Shown here piece after piece: positions 22,658 through 30,421 of a stretch of DNA of 41,947 nt. The stretch comes from a virus. Both the position numbers and the translations under genes were made by a program. Numbering within the stretch: position 1 is the stretch's first letter; every line of letters begins with the position of its first letter. The notes beneath the pieces are model-generated. The model ran no database searches, was not told the origin of the DNA, and was given only the letters and a program-made list of their open reading frames with translations. The stretch covers positions 1 through 41,947 of IMG/VR virus record IMGVR_UViG_3300012005_000017; one strand, written 5' to 3'.

Positions 22658-22942
22658 TCTGTGATCTGTTAATAAAATAATCTCCGGATTTGGAAATAGT
22701 TCAAAATTCCAACCATCGTTTCGAAGGCTGTTTACTATTTGTTGCTCGAAAATGAAGTTCTGATCGGTCAGACGCCCCATCTCCTTCGCTTCAATCCCAT
22801 GCTCGCCACCAGAGATATCTAACGATCTCCGATCATCGCAGCCGATGACAATAAACTGCTGGTGTTCATTCAGCGTATACCAGCAGCAAAGAGCAGTAGC
22901 CGGACCGCTGTCGCCCTGTATTTCTATGATTTGTATTGCCAT
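22649..22942 (-). CDS. Hypothetical early protein (97 aa)
   Basis: It begins MAIQIIEIQGDSGPATALCC and contains HQQFIVIGCDDRRSLDISGG; beta-rich and soluble. It ends HRAT, like the neighbour that ends QAT, because both 3' ends lie in the same repeated linker. Not recognised. Confidence 0.5.
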   Translation of the reverse strand: MAIQIIEIQGDSGPATALCCWYTLNEHQQFIVIGCDDRRSLDISGGEHGIEAKEMGRLTDQNFIFEQQIVNSLRNDGWNFELFPNPEIILLTDHRAT

Positions 22943-22962
22943 ATTTTGAGTTTTTAAGTTGC
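22939..22962 (-). repeat. Repeated gene-start linker, copy 3
   Basis: Identical to the copy at 22183-22206 over 24 bp. It lies between the primase-helicase stop and the ATG of 22649-22942. Confidence 0.8.
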
Positions 22963-22965
22963 ATT

Positions 22966-25938
22966 TTAAAATGGCACTACCGATTCGCCCGGCAGCGTCG
23001 TGTTCAATGGTTTATCAAAATCAGTTTGGATGTATATAAGTTCCTTCGACTTCTTAGTCATCAGCTCGAACCAGCTGCCGTCTTTATTGCGCCGGCGCTC
23101 TGTCACGTTCTGAATGATGCGCTTCTTATCCTTGGTGTTGATCAGTTCGGCAGGGTTGTATACGAAGTGGTTAAACCTGCAAAAAGCCCGGAGCGCGCGC
23201 GCAAATCGCTGTGGAGACCATTTACTGCTCTTATGCGTCTCCTCGAATTCTATAAACGCTTCCTCCTTCACCACGAGCCGGTCAATGTTCCCGCTTTGCT
23301 CACTGAAGTAGACCGACGCCCAGCTTTCAAAGTTCTCGCCCATCTCGCTCTGGAGGTTCCGTTTTTCAACGTTATCCATCGGCGGCTCTATCTTTTCCTG
23401 GGTCGATAAAAAGAACTGCAGGCACCGGGCCATGGTATTGAAAAAGTCGTTCCACTCATCGTCGGTAAACTGCGTGAAAAGGTTTTTGCCGAAATCATCC
23501 TTGGGCTCACGGCTCTCGTTGTACTCGCCATTCTCACCCTGCATGTGGTAGTAATCGCTGAATACCGTGTAAAGGATCCTGCGCGCCGTGCTGGGATCGG
23601 TGATCATGCTGAAGTTGGTGAGCCAAGCCATCTTGGCCAGTACCTCGAACGGGATAAAAAAGGGCATACCGTTCTTTGGGTTCACCGTCTGGCCGGTAGT
23701 GATAAATTCAAAAAAGTACCGGAAGCTGAGGTATTTGTCCGCATCGTCGACGATGGTATACCGGTGATGCGGTGTCAGTCCGTGAAAGATATGCGGGTCT
23801 TCCGTTTTACGCGGATTGGTACCGGGGATTACGAATGTCTTTTTCAGTAAATGGGTAATGCCCTGGTTAAATACCAGCGACTTTCCGGATCCTCCGTGAC
23901 TGCGGCCGTCATCATTCAGCTTGCCATCCATGCCGACCACGGCCCAGGCACGGGACCGGTCCTTGTGCCGGTGCAGCAAATAACCGATTGCGAATATCTT
24001 ATTCACCAGGTGAAGCTTTTGCTCCTCCTGTTCCTCAGCAGAAAGAAGGCTCCCGGCAATGTTAAACCGGTTGTTGTTTAAATAAGCCTCCTGCTGATCC
24101 AGCGACAGCGTCTTAATATTTTCCTCCAGTTCCTGGCGCCAGTGGATCCTGCTGGTCTGCACCAGGTAGTTTAAAAACAGGCAGTCTTTCGATTTGATAT
24201 CGATATCCCATCCATGGCCGTCAGGATATTTTTTAATAACAAATGGCGCCTCTTTCACCTTGCAGTTATGTTCGATCACATCCTGTTCCCATACATAGCG
24301 CTTCACGCGGCCGGGCTTGTGTTCCTTTATTTCGCCGGCAGTGATCTCCCAGGTATTGTTATTAAAGAAAAGGAATTGTGTTTGGGCGTCGTAATCCGTA
24401 AAATCTATTTCCGTTTCGTCCAGGTTGCTCAGGGAACTTTCGTTCAGCTGGGTAGATTTGTACAGCGTGTTACGCAGGTCCTTATCCATGCGCCGTTCGC
24501 GCAGGAACTGGTGCATGTAATTCTTAACGCGCACGCCGGTGACTTCCCGCACAATGTTCCCATCTACCTGGATAAAGATATATTCAGCTTTACGTCCCTC
24601 CACGGCCATGCGGTGAAAACCGTTCTTCCGGAGAAAGTTATAAGCCTGCACATTGTCAAAGTCATATTTCCAGCCTACGCGGATCTTGTTTTCCCCACGA
24701 CCGGCATACTCCGGCTGCATTTCCCAAAAGCGGTAGGGCAGCGCATCCTTCACCAGCTCGCGGAAAGCATAGCTGTCAAAATAATTCAGGTAATCGCGCA
24801 GGTCCTTGCAGGGGTTTAGCCGGGTATCTTTCCGGTTTCTTAATTCATCCGGCAGCTCAATCGTATGCAGGTCCAGGTACTGCAGCGCCAGCGCATGGGC
24901 GCTGCGCTTGCCGGTGTCGTCAATATCCTGCAGCTGGTAAACTTTTTTGGCGATCTTCGCCATCTCCGCGAAATCCCAGGGCATCAGCTGAGCCGTTTCA
25001 CTGTTCATCCAGCATACCCAATAACCAAGCAAAGCGGCATTGAGCGCGTCCGATCCGCCACTGACCAACAGCAGCTCATCCAGCTTTTCGGCCCGGCGCT
25101 TTTCTTTTTTAGTATCTTCATCAGCCTGGTCATAATCCTGGTCATCGCTTAATACCTCATCTTCCCGGCGTTTAAACTCATGCCTCGCCTGCTGCAGGCC
25201 GTGAATGAAATCCTTTGGCTTATCCCCATGGTACATAAAACGCATGCCCTTATCCTCATGCCTGGGCTGATATATTTTCTTAAACTTCTTTTTGTCCTTT
25301 GTTTCTTCGTCGATGACAAACATGGGATAAAACTCTGTCGCCGAGAAGGTGAGCGCCTTACGGCCTTTGATGATCGTGTAGCTGATCAGCGGCCAGAAGT
25401 GGTATTTTACCAGTACCGCCCGGATGATATTGTAAGCGCTCTTTTTCTTTTCTTCGCCTTTATCCCAGCCAACGTACCTGAGGCTGTGTTTGCTGAACAG
25501 GGTTTCGATCTCAAAGTCGCTGAACGTTTGCCGGATGTCGAAGATCCATGCGCCTTCTTCTTCGTCGGCCGCGGCTTCGCGCGAACTGAAGGCAGCTTTA
25601 AAAACTTCCGGCTTGTATTCCTCGCCGGTGATATTGTACCGGGCCCCGAGATCCTGGAGCGCCCTCACAAAATCTATCCGGTTTTCATGGGCGTAGCACA
25701 TGATCCCGTTGCGGGTCTGCTGATCGCCGCCGAAATCCGTCACCAGGTAAACCTCGAGGTTTTTCTCGCTGTCGAATATTTTTTTGAGCGAAGCCGACGC
25801 CGTTTTCTCATCCTGTCGGACCTTGAATTTCCTGCCTTTCTGGTCGACAGATTTATACGCGTCCGGATAGAGCGAAAGAATAATATCAAGGCCGCCATTG
25901 GTAGCTTTTAAAATTTCATCGGGTTTAATAAAGCCCAT
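22966..25938 (-). CDS. Primase-helicase (TOPRIM-like primase plus SF3/P-loop helicase) (990 aa)
   Basis: The main phage replication enzyme. The N-terminal part (KRQ-type basic stretch VDQKGRKFKVRQDEKT, then YLVTDFGG) resembles the CHC2-type primase start of Bacteroidota phage replication proteins. A TOPRIM-like segment, LLLVSGGSDALNAALLG, lies at about 287-303. The C-terminal helicase has Walker A GGSGKS at 682-687, followed by acidic Walker B-like YTIVDDADKYLSF and arginine-rich SMITDPSTARRILY. The layout matches DUF5906-type helicases. It unwinds and primes phage DNA. There is no other polymerase gene in the window, so host DNA polymerase is presumably used. Confidence 0.82.
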   Translation of the reverse strand: MGFIKPDEILKATNGGLDIILSLYPDAYKSVDQKGRKFKVRQDEKTASASLKKIFDSEKNLEVYLVTDFGGDQQTRNGIMCYAHENRIDFVRALQDLGARYNITGEEYKPEVFKAAFSSREAAADEEEGAWIFDIRQTFSDFEIETLFSKHSLRYVGWDKGEEKKKSAYNIIRAVLVKYHFWPLISYTIIKGRKALTFSATEFYPMFVIDEETKDKKKFKKIYQPRHEDKGMRFMYHGDKPKDFIHGLQQARHEFKRREDEVLSDDQDYDQADEDTKKEKRRAEKLDELLLVSGGSDALNAALLGYWVCWMNSETAQLMPWDFAEMAKIAKKVYQLQDIDDTGKRSAHALALQYLDLHTIELPDELRNRKDTRLNPCKDLRDYLNYFDSYAFRELVKDALPYRFWEMQPEYAGRGENKIRVGWKYDFDNVQAYNFLRKNGFHRMAVEGRKAEYIFIQVDGNIVREVTGVRVKNYMHQFLRERRMDKDLRNTLYKSTQLNESSLSNLDETEIDFTDYDAQTQFLFFNNNTWEITAGEIKEHKPGRVKRYVWEQDVIEHNCKVKEAPFVIKKYPDGHGWDIDIKSKDCLFLNYLVQTSRIHWRQELEENIKTLSLDQQEAYLNNNRFNIAGSLLSAEEQEEQKLHLVNKIFAIGYLLHRHKDRSRAWAVVGMDGKLNDDGRSHGGSGKSLVFNQGITHLLKKTFVIPGTNPRKTEDPHIFHGLTPHHRYTIVDDADKYLSFRYFFEFITTGQTVNPKNGMPFFIPFEVLAKMAWLTNFSMITDPSTARRILYTVFSDYYHMQGENGEYNESREPKDDFGKNLFTQFTDDEWNDFFNTMARCLQFFLSTQEKIEPPMDNVEKRNLQSEMGENFESWASVYFSEQSGNIDRLVVKEEAFIEFEETHKSSKWSPQRFARALRAFCRFNHFVYNPAELINTKDKKRIIQNVTERRRNKDGSWFELMTKKSKELIYIQTDFDKPLNTTLPGESVVPF

Positions 25939-25979
25939 TTGGGTGTAGCTGGTTTAAATAGTTTGGAAAAAGGGGAAAT

Positions 25980-26219
25980 CTATAATTGCCGGTACCTGTC
26001 CCGGTAGGTGATCGCGAAAAGCCCGACGGCCGCATTATATTCAACATTCAAAGTACCAAGCAAATCCGGATCGGTAGTTACCCTGATCTGATCTTCGAGC
26101 GTCCTGATCTGCTGCCTTAACGCTTCTTTCTGCTGTTCAAAAATGACGGTCGCGGCTTCATCGCCGTCCGGAGGGTGATTGTAAAAGTCGTGTTCGTGAT
26201 AATCGTTGTAATCGTCCAT
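25980..26219 (-). CDS. Small acidic early protein (79 aa)
   Basis: The ATG at 26219 (MDDYNDYHEHDFYNHPP) is chosen because the upstream gene ends at 26222; the longer frame to 26267 would overlap it. A His/Asp-rich start is followed by a coiled coil (QKEALRQQIRTLEDQIRV). Function unknown; it precedes the primase-helicase. Confidence 0.5.
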   Translation of the reverse strand: MDDYNDYHEHDFYNHPPDGDEAATVIFEQQKEALRQQIRTLEDQIRVTTDPDLLGTLNVEYNAAVGLFAITYRDRYRQL

Positions 26220-26221
26220 GG

Positions 26222-26407
26222 TTATAGGTTGGTTTGTGTGGTCACCAGGTAAGTGGGCAGGTAACATTTATAATCAGCATCGTAATGGCAAACGCTGCAA
26301 AACTGCAACAGCCGGTCAGCCTCATTGTATAAAACACCGCAGCCGGGGCATTTCCGTGGTAGATTGAGATTGAGCTCATCAATCACAAAGTCTTTCATTT
26401 TTGACAT
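26222..26407 (-). CDS. Zinc-ribbon-like small protein (61 aa)
   Basis: Two Cys pairs, CPGC (in LPRKCPGCGVLY) and CSVC (in LLQFCSVCHYDAD), about 17 residues apart, form a treble-clef or zinc-ribbon pattern. Such proteins often bind DNA or RNA polymerase. The start is 2 bp after the stop of 26410-26592. Regulatory or replication accessory role by inference. Confidence 0.6.
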   Translation of the reverse strand: MSKMKDFVIDELNLNLPRKCPGCGVLYNEADRLLQFCSVCHYDADYKCYLPTYLVTTQTNL

Positions 26408-26409
26408 AC

Positions 26410-26592
26410 TTAGTTGATTTTAGGATCGTCGTAATAATAGCTGTCCAGCTCCTCATTAAGCTTTGTAAGCTTATTCACCAGGCGAAGCTTGGCAGGCGCT
26501 GCCGTAGTATCCTCAATCTCATTAGCCAGCTTTAACGCCCGTTTCTCAAGGTCAAGCCTGTAGGTTTCGGTTCCTTTTTCTGCTTTGCTCAT
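26410..26592 (-). CDS. Small helical early protein (60 aa)
   Basis: A charged coiled-coil-like protein: MSKAEKGTETYRLDLEKR, then LRLVNKLTKLNEELDSYYYD. The ATG overlaps the stop of the upstream 41-aa frame (ATGA at 26592-26589). Function unknown. Confidence 0.5.
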   Translation of the reverse strand: MSKAEKGTETYRLDLEKRALKLANEIEDTTAAPAKLRLVNKLTKLNEELDSYYYDDPKIN

Positions 26593-26714
26593 TTCCTGGT
26601 GTTTTTATAATCGTTATACCGTTTTTCTTTCCGCTTTTTGTTGAGGTAAGCGGGTACCTCTATTAGCGCCAGCGCTGCAAGCAGGGAGGCGATAACGGCG
26701 ATATATATTATCAT
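26589..26714 (-). CDS. Very small membrane protein (41 aa)
   Basis: A short frame in the gap between two early genes: MIIYIAVIASLLAALALIE, then a basic tail (YLNKKRKEKRYNDYKN). One transmembrane helix followed by positive residues. Its stop overlaps the ATG of 26410-26592 (ATGA), the same coupling seen across this operon, which supports translation. Function unknown. Confidence 0.6.
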   Translation of the reverse strand: MIIYIAVIASLLAALALIEVPAYLNKKRKEKRYNDYKNTRK

Positions 26715-26761
26715 GGTCTAAAGGTTTAATTTTAATCAGGCCTGTAAAACGACTATCAGCT

Positions 26762-27349
26762 TTACAGGAGGTTATGCTTGTTTTTATAGCTGGCAATGGC
26801 CGCGGCAATATCATGGCCATGCTTCACCTGGATAACGGTTTTCGCATTGATCTGGACGGAGGTACAGCCTTCCAGGTGAGGCGTATTGCACACTTTAAAT
26901 ACCCCGGATGCGTGCATCTGTCCTTCAATGATCAGTCCTTCGACAGGCTCAGGACAGGCCGGCGTGGCACCCACCCGGTATTTTTTATTGCGCGATGATT
27001 GCTGCTGCTCGCGCTCTACTTTTTCCCGAAGCAATTCTATCATTCGCTCCCGCTTTTGGGCTAAGAGAAATTCTTTAGCCGCCAGGCGCCTGCGGCGCTC
27101 GCTCAGCCGCTCGTTATCACGGTCGGCCCGGCGTTCGGCTTTGATGAGGTCCCGCGTTTCAATTTGCTCCGGTGTTAGCTTGTGGCGGCCGCCGGCATAA
27201 TTTAGCCTTTTGGCCGGGCGGAGTTTAACTGGCTCGTGTTCGTCCATTGTTTTCACGATGGTTAACGCGGGCCTGCTTATGCTGCTTCCGTAATAAATGT
27301 TTTCGGCATAGCTTAGGCCGGGGTTGTAGGAGGTTTGGGTGTTGTTCAT
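26762..27349 (-). CDS. Basic early protein carrying a PEPVEG-type repeat insertion (195 aa)
   Basis: A central helical, highly basic region (ETRDLIKAERRADRDNERLS, ERRRRLAAKEFLLAQKRER) suggests nucleic-acid binding or a coiled coil. Near residues 131-139 the sequence ACPEPVEGLI is encoded by the dispersed palindrome at 26935-26955. The C-terminal domain (TVIQVKHGHDIAAAIASY) is compact. It lies mid-way in the early operon. The original function is not recognised; the repeat may have altered a surface loop. Confidence 0.55.
   Translation of the reverse strand: MNNTQTSYNPGLSYAENIYYGSSISRPALTIVKTMDEHEPVKLRPAKRLNYAGGRHKLTPEQIETRDLIKAERRADRDNERLSERRRRLAAKEFLLAQKRERMIELLREKVEREQQQSSRNKKYRVGATPACPEPVEGLIIEGQMHASGVFKVCNTPHLEGCTSVQINAKTVIQVKHGHDIAAAIASYKNKHNLL
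26935..26955. repeat. PEPVEG-type dispersed palindrome in a coding region
   Basis: The element has the ends GTCCT/AGGAC and core TCGACAGGCTC. It is a widespread bacterial repeat that, read in one frame, gives 'PEPVEG'. Here that frame is used by 26762-27349, so it is an in-frame insertion. Confidence 0.75.
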
Positions 27350-27371
27350 GTGGTTAGGGGTTTAGAAAGGA

Positions 27372-27400
27372 CGAATTATTGAATTACTGAATTAGTGATT
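27372..27400. repeat. ATTAGTGA-type repeat at a gene end
   Basis: Degenerate units (GAATTATTGAATTACTGAAT) overlap the last codons of 27376-27558 and encode KITNSVIQ. Same family as 5263-5307. Confidence 0.75.
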
Positions 27401-27558
27401 TTCAGCCAAACGCCAAAAACTATGGCGATCAGGACAATGACGAAAAGAATGGCCTCCACCAATGATAGTATCGGGAAAGCCATTTTAAGCATGATAGAGA
27501 AACCGGCGATCATCGTAACGGAAGCCGCGCTGAGAAAAATGAGTGCAAAAATTTTCAT
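27376..27558 (-). CDS. Small membrane protein (60 aa)
   Basis: Two hydrophobic segments: FALIFLSAASVTMIAGFS and AILFVIVLIAIVFGVWL. The last residues come from the ATTAGTGA-type repeat. It is the first gene after the internal terminator at 27585-27614. An inner-membrane early protein, role unknown. Confidence 0.55.
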   Translation of the reverse strand: MKIFALIFLSAASVTMIAGFSIMLKMAFPILSLVEAILFVIVLIAIVFGVWLKITNSVIQ

Positions 27559-27584
27559 GATATGTTTTGTTATTAAGTTGCTTT

Positions 27585-27614
27585 TAAAAAACCCGGAGCC
27601 TCATACGTCCGGGT
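27585..27614 (-). terminator. Internal terminator in the early operon
   Basis: On the minus strand the perfect stem ACCCGGA/TCCGGGT (27614-27591) is followed by six T (27590-27585). It lies between 27641-27880 and 27376-27558, so the first three early genes are separated from the rest. This is the position of an antitermination-controlled or attenuating site. Confidence 0.85.
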
Positions 27615-27640
27615 GTCGCTAAACTGGCAATGCCACAGTG

Positions 27641-27880
27641 CTATTCTTCAAGGGCGAGCAATATCTCGCCGATATCCATAGCGGCCAATTCCCGGTCTAT
27701 CGTGTTTTTCAGCAGCTGCGCGCCTTGTTTTAATATCTTCACGCGAAGGGCTATTTTAGCCTCAATAAGGTCTGATTGAGGACATGGAATAGGAAGGTCA
27801 TCTTTTCCGAATTCAAGTCCTTTAATTTCGAATTGAACGAACTCCAGCTCTTCAATCGCAGCATGTAAAAGGGCGCTCAT
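27641..27880 (-). CDS. Small helical early protein (79 aa)
   Basis: It begins MSALLHAAIEELEFVQFE and is helical throughout (LRVKILKQGAQLLKNTID). Coupled by ATGA to 27877-28296. It is the last gene before the internal terminator. Function unknown. Confidence 0.5.
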   Translation of the reverse strand: MSALLHAAIEELEFVQFEIKGLEFGKDDLPIPCPQSDLIEAKIALRVKILKQGAQLLKNTIDRELAAMDIGEILLALEE

Positions 27881-28296
27881 GCTTTTACGGCCTCCATTTC
27901 CCGGCAGAACTGCAGTATGGGTTCAATGATCTTTTTGTAGTGGCTGTAATGCCTCGACTTTTCGCCGGGCGCTAAAAAGGCAAGTTCGTCCGAATGCCGG
28001 TTTACCCAGGCGCCCACCTGGTTGATGGAATCGCGGCTGCTGCCGCTGAGCACGCTCAGCATGTTAAGGCAGGCCAGCCTGCTATGCGGCCGGTCGGTTA
28101 TGCTGAACACATACGCACGCTGCAACAGCCACGCGGTTAGTTTTTCGATAATGTACAGCCGGTTCCATATCCGGGCTATCCGGATGGCGTGCTGTTCGCT
28201 GGCTACGGTGAGCCTTTGCTTTTTCCCATTTACGGGGGCTGACGTTTCGACCACAAAGTGGTGACTGGGTGTTTCGGTGACCATTATCATAATCAT
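27877..28296 (-). CDS. Hypothetical immediate-early protein (139 aa)
   Basis: The start at 28296 overlaps the stop of the Cro-like gene (ATGA); in-frame ATGs at 28290 and 28284 are alternatives. It begins MIMIMVTETPSHHFVVET, is basic, and contains RIARIWNRLYIIEKLTAWLL and NMLSVLSGSSRDSINQVGAW. Its place between the Cro-like gene and the terminator would suit a regulator or antiterminator, but no known motif supports this. Confidence 0.5.
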   Translation of the reverse strand: MIMIMVTETPSHHFVVETSAPVNGKKQRLTVASEQHAIRIARIWNRLYIIEKLTAWLLQRAYVFSITDRPHSRLACLNMLSVLSGSSRDSINQVGAWVNRHSDELAFLAPGEKSRHYSHYKKIIEPILQFCREMEAVKA

Positions 28297-28514
28297 TCGG
28301 TGGTTTGCAAAGAAGCCAAAGCCCCTTCAAGTTTGTCGGCTATCGCCTTTTTCATTGCGATGGCTGATAATATAACCGCATCATTCCTATTGACCCCGCT
28401 CATGATGTTCCGGATACTTCCGTGGCTCAGGTTGTGTTTGTCGGCAAGTTTCTTACAATAGCCGCGAGGCATATCCGCCCTGATTGCTAATAAATCGTCT
28501 TTAGTAAATGGCAT
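28293..28514 (-). CDS. Cro-like HTH regulator (73 aa)
   Basis: A short helix-turn-helix protein: MPRGYCKKLADKHNLSHGSI is the HTH (helix, turn, recognition helix around SHGSIRNIMSG). The rest (AVILSAIAMKKAIADKLE) is helical. First gene of the leftward early operon, divergent from the repressor across a shared operator. Expected role: turning down repressor synthesis and early expression during lytic growth. Assigned from HTH and position. Confidence 0.7.
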   Translation of the reverse strand: MPFTKDDLLAIRADMPRGYCKKLADKHNLSHGSIRNIMSGVNRNDAVILSAIAMKKAIADKLEGALASLQTTE

Positions 28515-28536
28515 AGTTATAGTTGTGTATTAGTGA

Positions 28537-28617
28537 TGACACTTCAATGTCACAACCGTGACACAATTATGGGACATTAGTGGGACATTTCCAAATATTT
28601 CGGGTAATTTTTGTCCC
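28537..28617. promoter_or_regulatory. Operator region between Cro-like and repressor genes
   Basis: Related half-sites occur repeatedly: TGTCAC-AACC-GTGACA (28548-28563, perfect inverted repeat), TGACA/TGTCA (28537-28552), GGGACAT twice (28571-28577, 28582-28588) and TTGTCCC (28611-28617). The consensus half-site is about GKGACA. The site lies between divergent regulators, as in lambda-type switches. Confidence 0.75.
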
Positions 28618-28643
28618 GTTTAATTGATTTAATTTGTAACAAG

Positions 28644-29012
28644 GTGATACACAGGGGAGAAATTATTGAACAATATATACGTAAACACAGGCTTAACCTT
28701 TCAAAGCTGGCGGAGTCGATGCCATGGACCGTCAAGACAATGTACCGACATTTTAAGGAACCTGACCTGCATTACGACAGGGTTTTGGAATATGCCCGTG
28801 TGCTTGGCTACGATTTTCACAAGGAGATGCCTGAGCTGAAGGCATTCAATTGGCTGCTGAGGGAGCCCGAAGAGATATACCAGGTATCGCCGTCAAAGGG
28901 CGAAAACGAGGCAGAATTTTACCGTAAAAAGTATGAGGAAACGCTTGAAAAGTATAACGATATGCTCGAAAGGTATAATCTTTTGCTTCAAGGCAAGGTG
29001 ACGCAGGATTGA
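28644..29012 (+). CDS. CI-like repressor with HTH and coiled coil (122 aa)
   Basis: A GTG start at 28644 (VIHRGEIIEQYIRKHRLNLS) is preferred; a TTG at 28611 would add a stretch inside the operator. The HTH is LNLSKLAESMPWTVKTMYRH. The next segment (RVLEYARVLGYDFHKEMPEL) is typical of Bacteroidota phage repressors. The C-terminus is a coiled coil (FYRKKYEETLEKYNDMLERY) for oligomerisation. It lacks a LexA-type peptidase domain, so induction would not be by RecA-driven self-cleavage; the antirepressor at 30708 could serve instead (inference). Confidence 0.75.
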   Translation: MIHRGEIIEQYIRKHRLNLSKLAESMPWTVKTMYRHFKEPDLHYDRVLEYARVLGYDFHKEMPELKAFNWLLREPEEIYQVSPSKGENEAEFYRKKYEETLEKYNDMLERYNLLLQGKVTQD

Positions 29013-29014
29013 TA

Positions 29015-29237
29015 TGTTTCGTAAATGTTTCGCAAGGAAATTGTAAATACCGTGGGAATGAATAGGTTATGGGGGTTTTGTTACTCCTATTGGGATCACG
29101 TTAATAAACGAAAACGGCCTCTAAATATACGTGGAGGCTGTTTTTATGTTTCGCACTCGAAAATAGTAACGCCCTTCCAGCCGGTTTTGAGCCACTTATT
29201 ATAAATTGTTTCGCAAATGCTTCCTATTGTTTCGCAA
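29015..29237. promoter_or_regulatory. TGTTTCGCAA repeat cluster, candidate attP arm sites
   Basis: Five same-orientation copies of TGTTTCGYAA-like sequence start at 29015, 29026, 29147, 29207 and 29228; the last abuts the integrase ATG. Repeats of this kind beside a tyrosine integrase gene suggest arm-type binding sites around an attachment core. The core itself is not identified. Confidence 0.6.
29111..29145 (+). terminator. Terminator after the repressor gene
   Basis: The stem ACGGCCTC (29114-29121) with GAGGCTGT (29134-29141, one G-T pair) is followed by TTTTT. It isolates repressor from integrase transcription and lies inside the TGTTTCGCAA cluster. Confidence 0.7.
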
Positions 29238-30421
29238 TGAATAAGAGTGAATTTAACCAGGGCGTCTCCTTTAAGGTCTTCGCCCATGATCATGTAAGGG
29301 CCGATAAGACTAATTCCCTATTTCTCCGGGTGATCATCGAGCGGAAAAAACGCGAGTTTAATTTAAAGACAAGCTGGCCGTCAGCCTTTTTTGATGCCGA
29401 AAGGCAGGAGGCAAAACCGAGACATTCGCGCGACAAAGAGGTGGAAAATGTCAACATGATCATTAACGAAGCCAAGGGCCGGGCAAGCCGGATCAAGCTG
29501 AGGTACTTCACCGATGGCAAGTCGCTTTCATTGGATATTTTTCAAAAGGAATTTGAAAACTATGAGAGCCGAGACAATTTCCTTTTTTACTGGTCGGAGA
29601 AAATTGAGGTACTTTATAGGAAAGGCAACGTCGGCAAGATGACCATGATCAGGCAAAAAACCAACCATTCGAGGTTTAAGCAGTTTTTGGGCAATGCCTC
29701 GTTCTTCTCGATGGGCGATATCACCAATGAGTTGATATTGCACTATCAAAACTGGCTGCGAAAAAAAAAGCTGCTTAAATACAACACCACCACCAACGCG
29801 CTGAAAGGCTTGCAGACCTATGTTAACCATGCCGTAGATGACGGTTTTAAAATTGCTGACCCCTTTAAAAATATTACGCTCAGGTATGTACCTGGTGAGC
29901 GCCAGGCGCTGGACCGTGAAGAAATAGCGAGGCTGCGCGAATTATTGCTCCATCCCGAATTAATGGGACAGGAGCGCGAAGTACTGCGTAAATTTCTTTT
30001 CAGCTGCTATACCGGCATAAGGATAAGCGACAGCGCCCAGGTAAGCAGCGGGATGATAAGAGAGGGTATTTTAAGGCTTGCAACGGTAAAAGGCCGCAAA
30101 TTCGGCAAAGAGGTAAGTATTAATTTACCGGTATATGCGAAAGAACTGATCAATGGCCGTACCGGCCAGCTTTTTGAGGACATTGCCGATCAAACCTGCA
30201 ACGCCTGGCTAAAGATCATCGCCCATAAGGCAGCAATAAAAAAGCGGCTTACTTTTCATGTAAGCCGCGATACTTTCGCGACGCTCTTTATCGAGATGGG
30301 CGGCGATGTCTTTACCTTGAAAGAGATCCTCGGGCACGCCGATATCCGGACTACCCAGATATATATTAAAATGAGCGATCAGCGAAAAGCCGATATGATG
30401 CGCAATTTTGATTCGCTATGA
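29237..30421 (+). CDS. int: Tyrosine recombinase / integrase (394 aa)
   Basis: Site-specific recombinase for integration and excision. All catalytic residues are visible: Arg262 in CYTGIRISD, a Lys in VKGRKFGKE (285-291), His341 and Arg344 in FHVSRDTFATL, His367 in LGHADIRTTQ, and the nucleophile Tyr376 in TQIYIKMSD. The N-terminal part (12-60) is an arm-binding-type domain and residues 100-205 are the core-binding (SAM-like) domain. The type is that of Bacteroidota conjugative and phage integrases. The start is fused to the TGTTTCGCAA cluster. It overlaps the convergent gene 30416-30697 by 6 bp. Confidence 0.93.
   Translation: MNKSEFNQGVSFKVFAHDHVRADKTNSLFLRVIIERKKREFNLKTSWPSAFFDAERQEAKPRHSRDKEVENVNMIINEAKGRASRIKLRYFTDGKSLSLDIFQKEFENYESRDNFLFYWSEKIEVLYRKGNVGKMTMIRQKTNHSRFKQFLGNASFFSMGDITNELILHYQNWLRKKKLLKYNTTTNALKGLQTYVNHAVDDGFKIADPFKNITLRYVPGERQALDREEIARLRELLLHPELMGQEREVLRKFLFSCYTGIRISDSAQVSSGMIREGILRLATVKGRKFGKEVSINLPVYAKELINGRTGQLFEDIADQTCNAWLKIIAHKAAIKKRLTFHVSRDTFATLFIEMGGDVFTLKEILGHADIRTTQIYIKMSDQRKADMMRNFDSL

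Noticed and set aside
24214-24819. A 201-codon plus-strand open frame, and other long plus-strand frames between 22936 and 25911
   Set aside because: They are antisense to the primase-helicase gene, have no recognisable motifs and arise from its codon use.
22966-25938. Reverse transcriptase for the DGR-like system
   Set aside because: The only large replication protein has TOPRIM-like and P-loop helicase features. Its IVDDADKYL segment is Walker B-like and not a YxDD RT motif.
29060-29110. tRNA-like 3' end as attP core near TCCTATTGGGATCAC
   Set aside because: No T-arm consensus or pairing partner could be shown, so a tRNA attachment site is not claimed.
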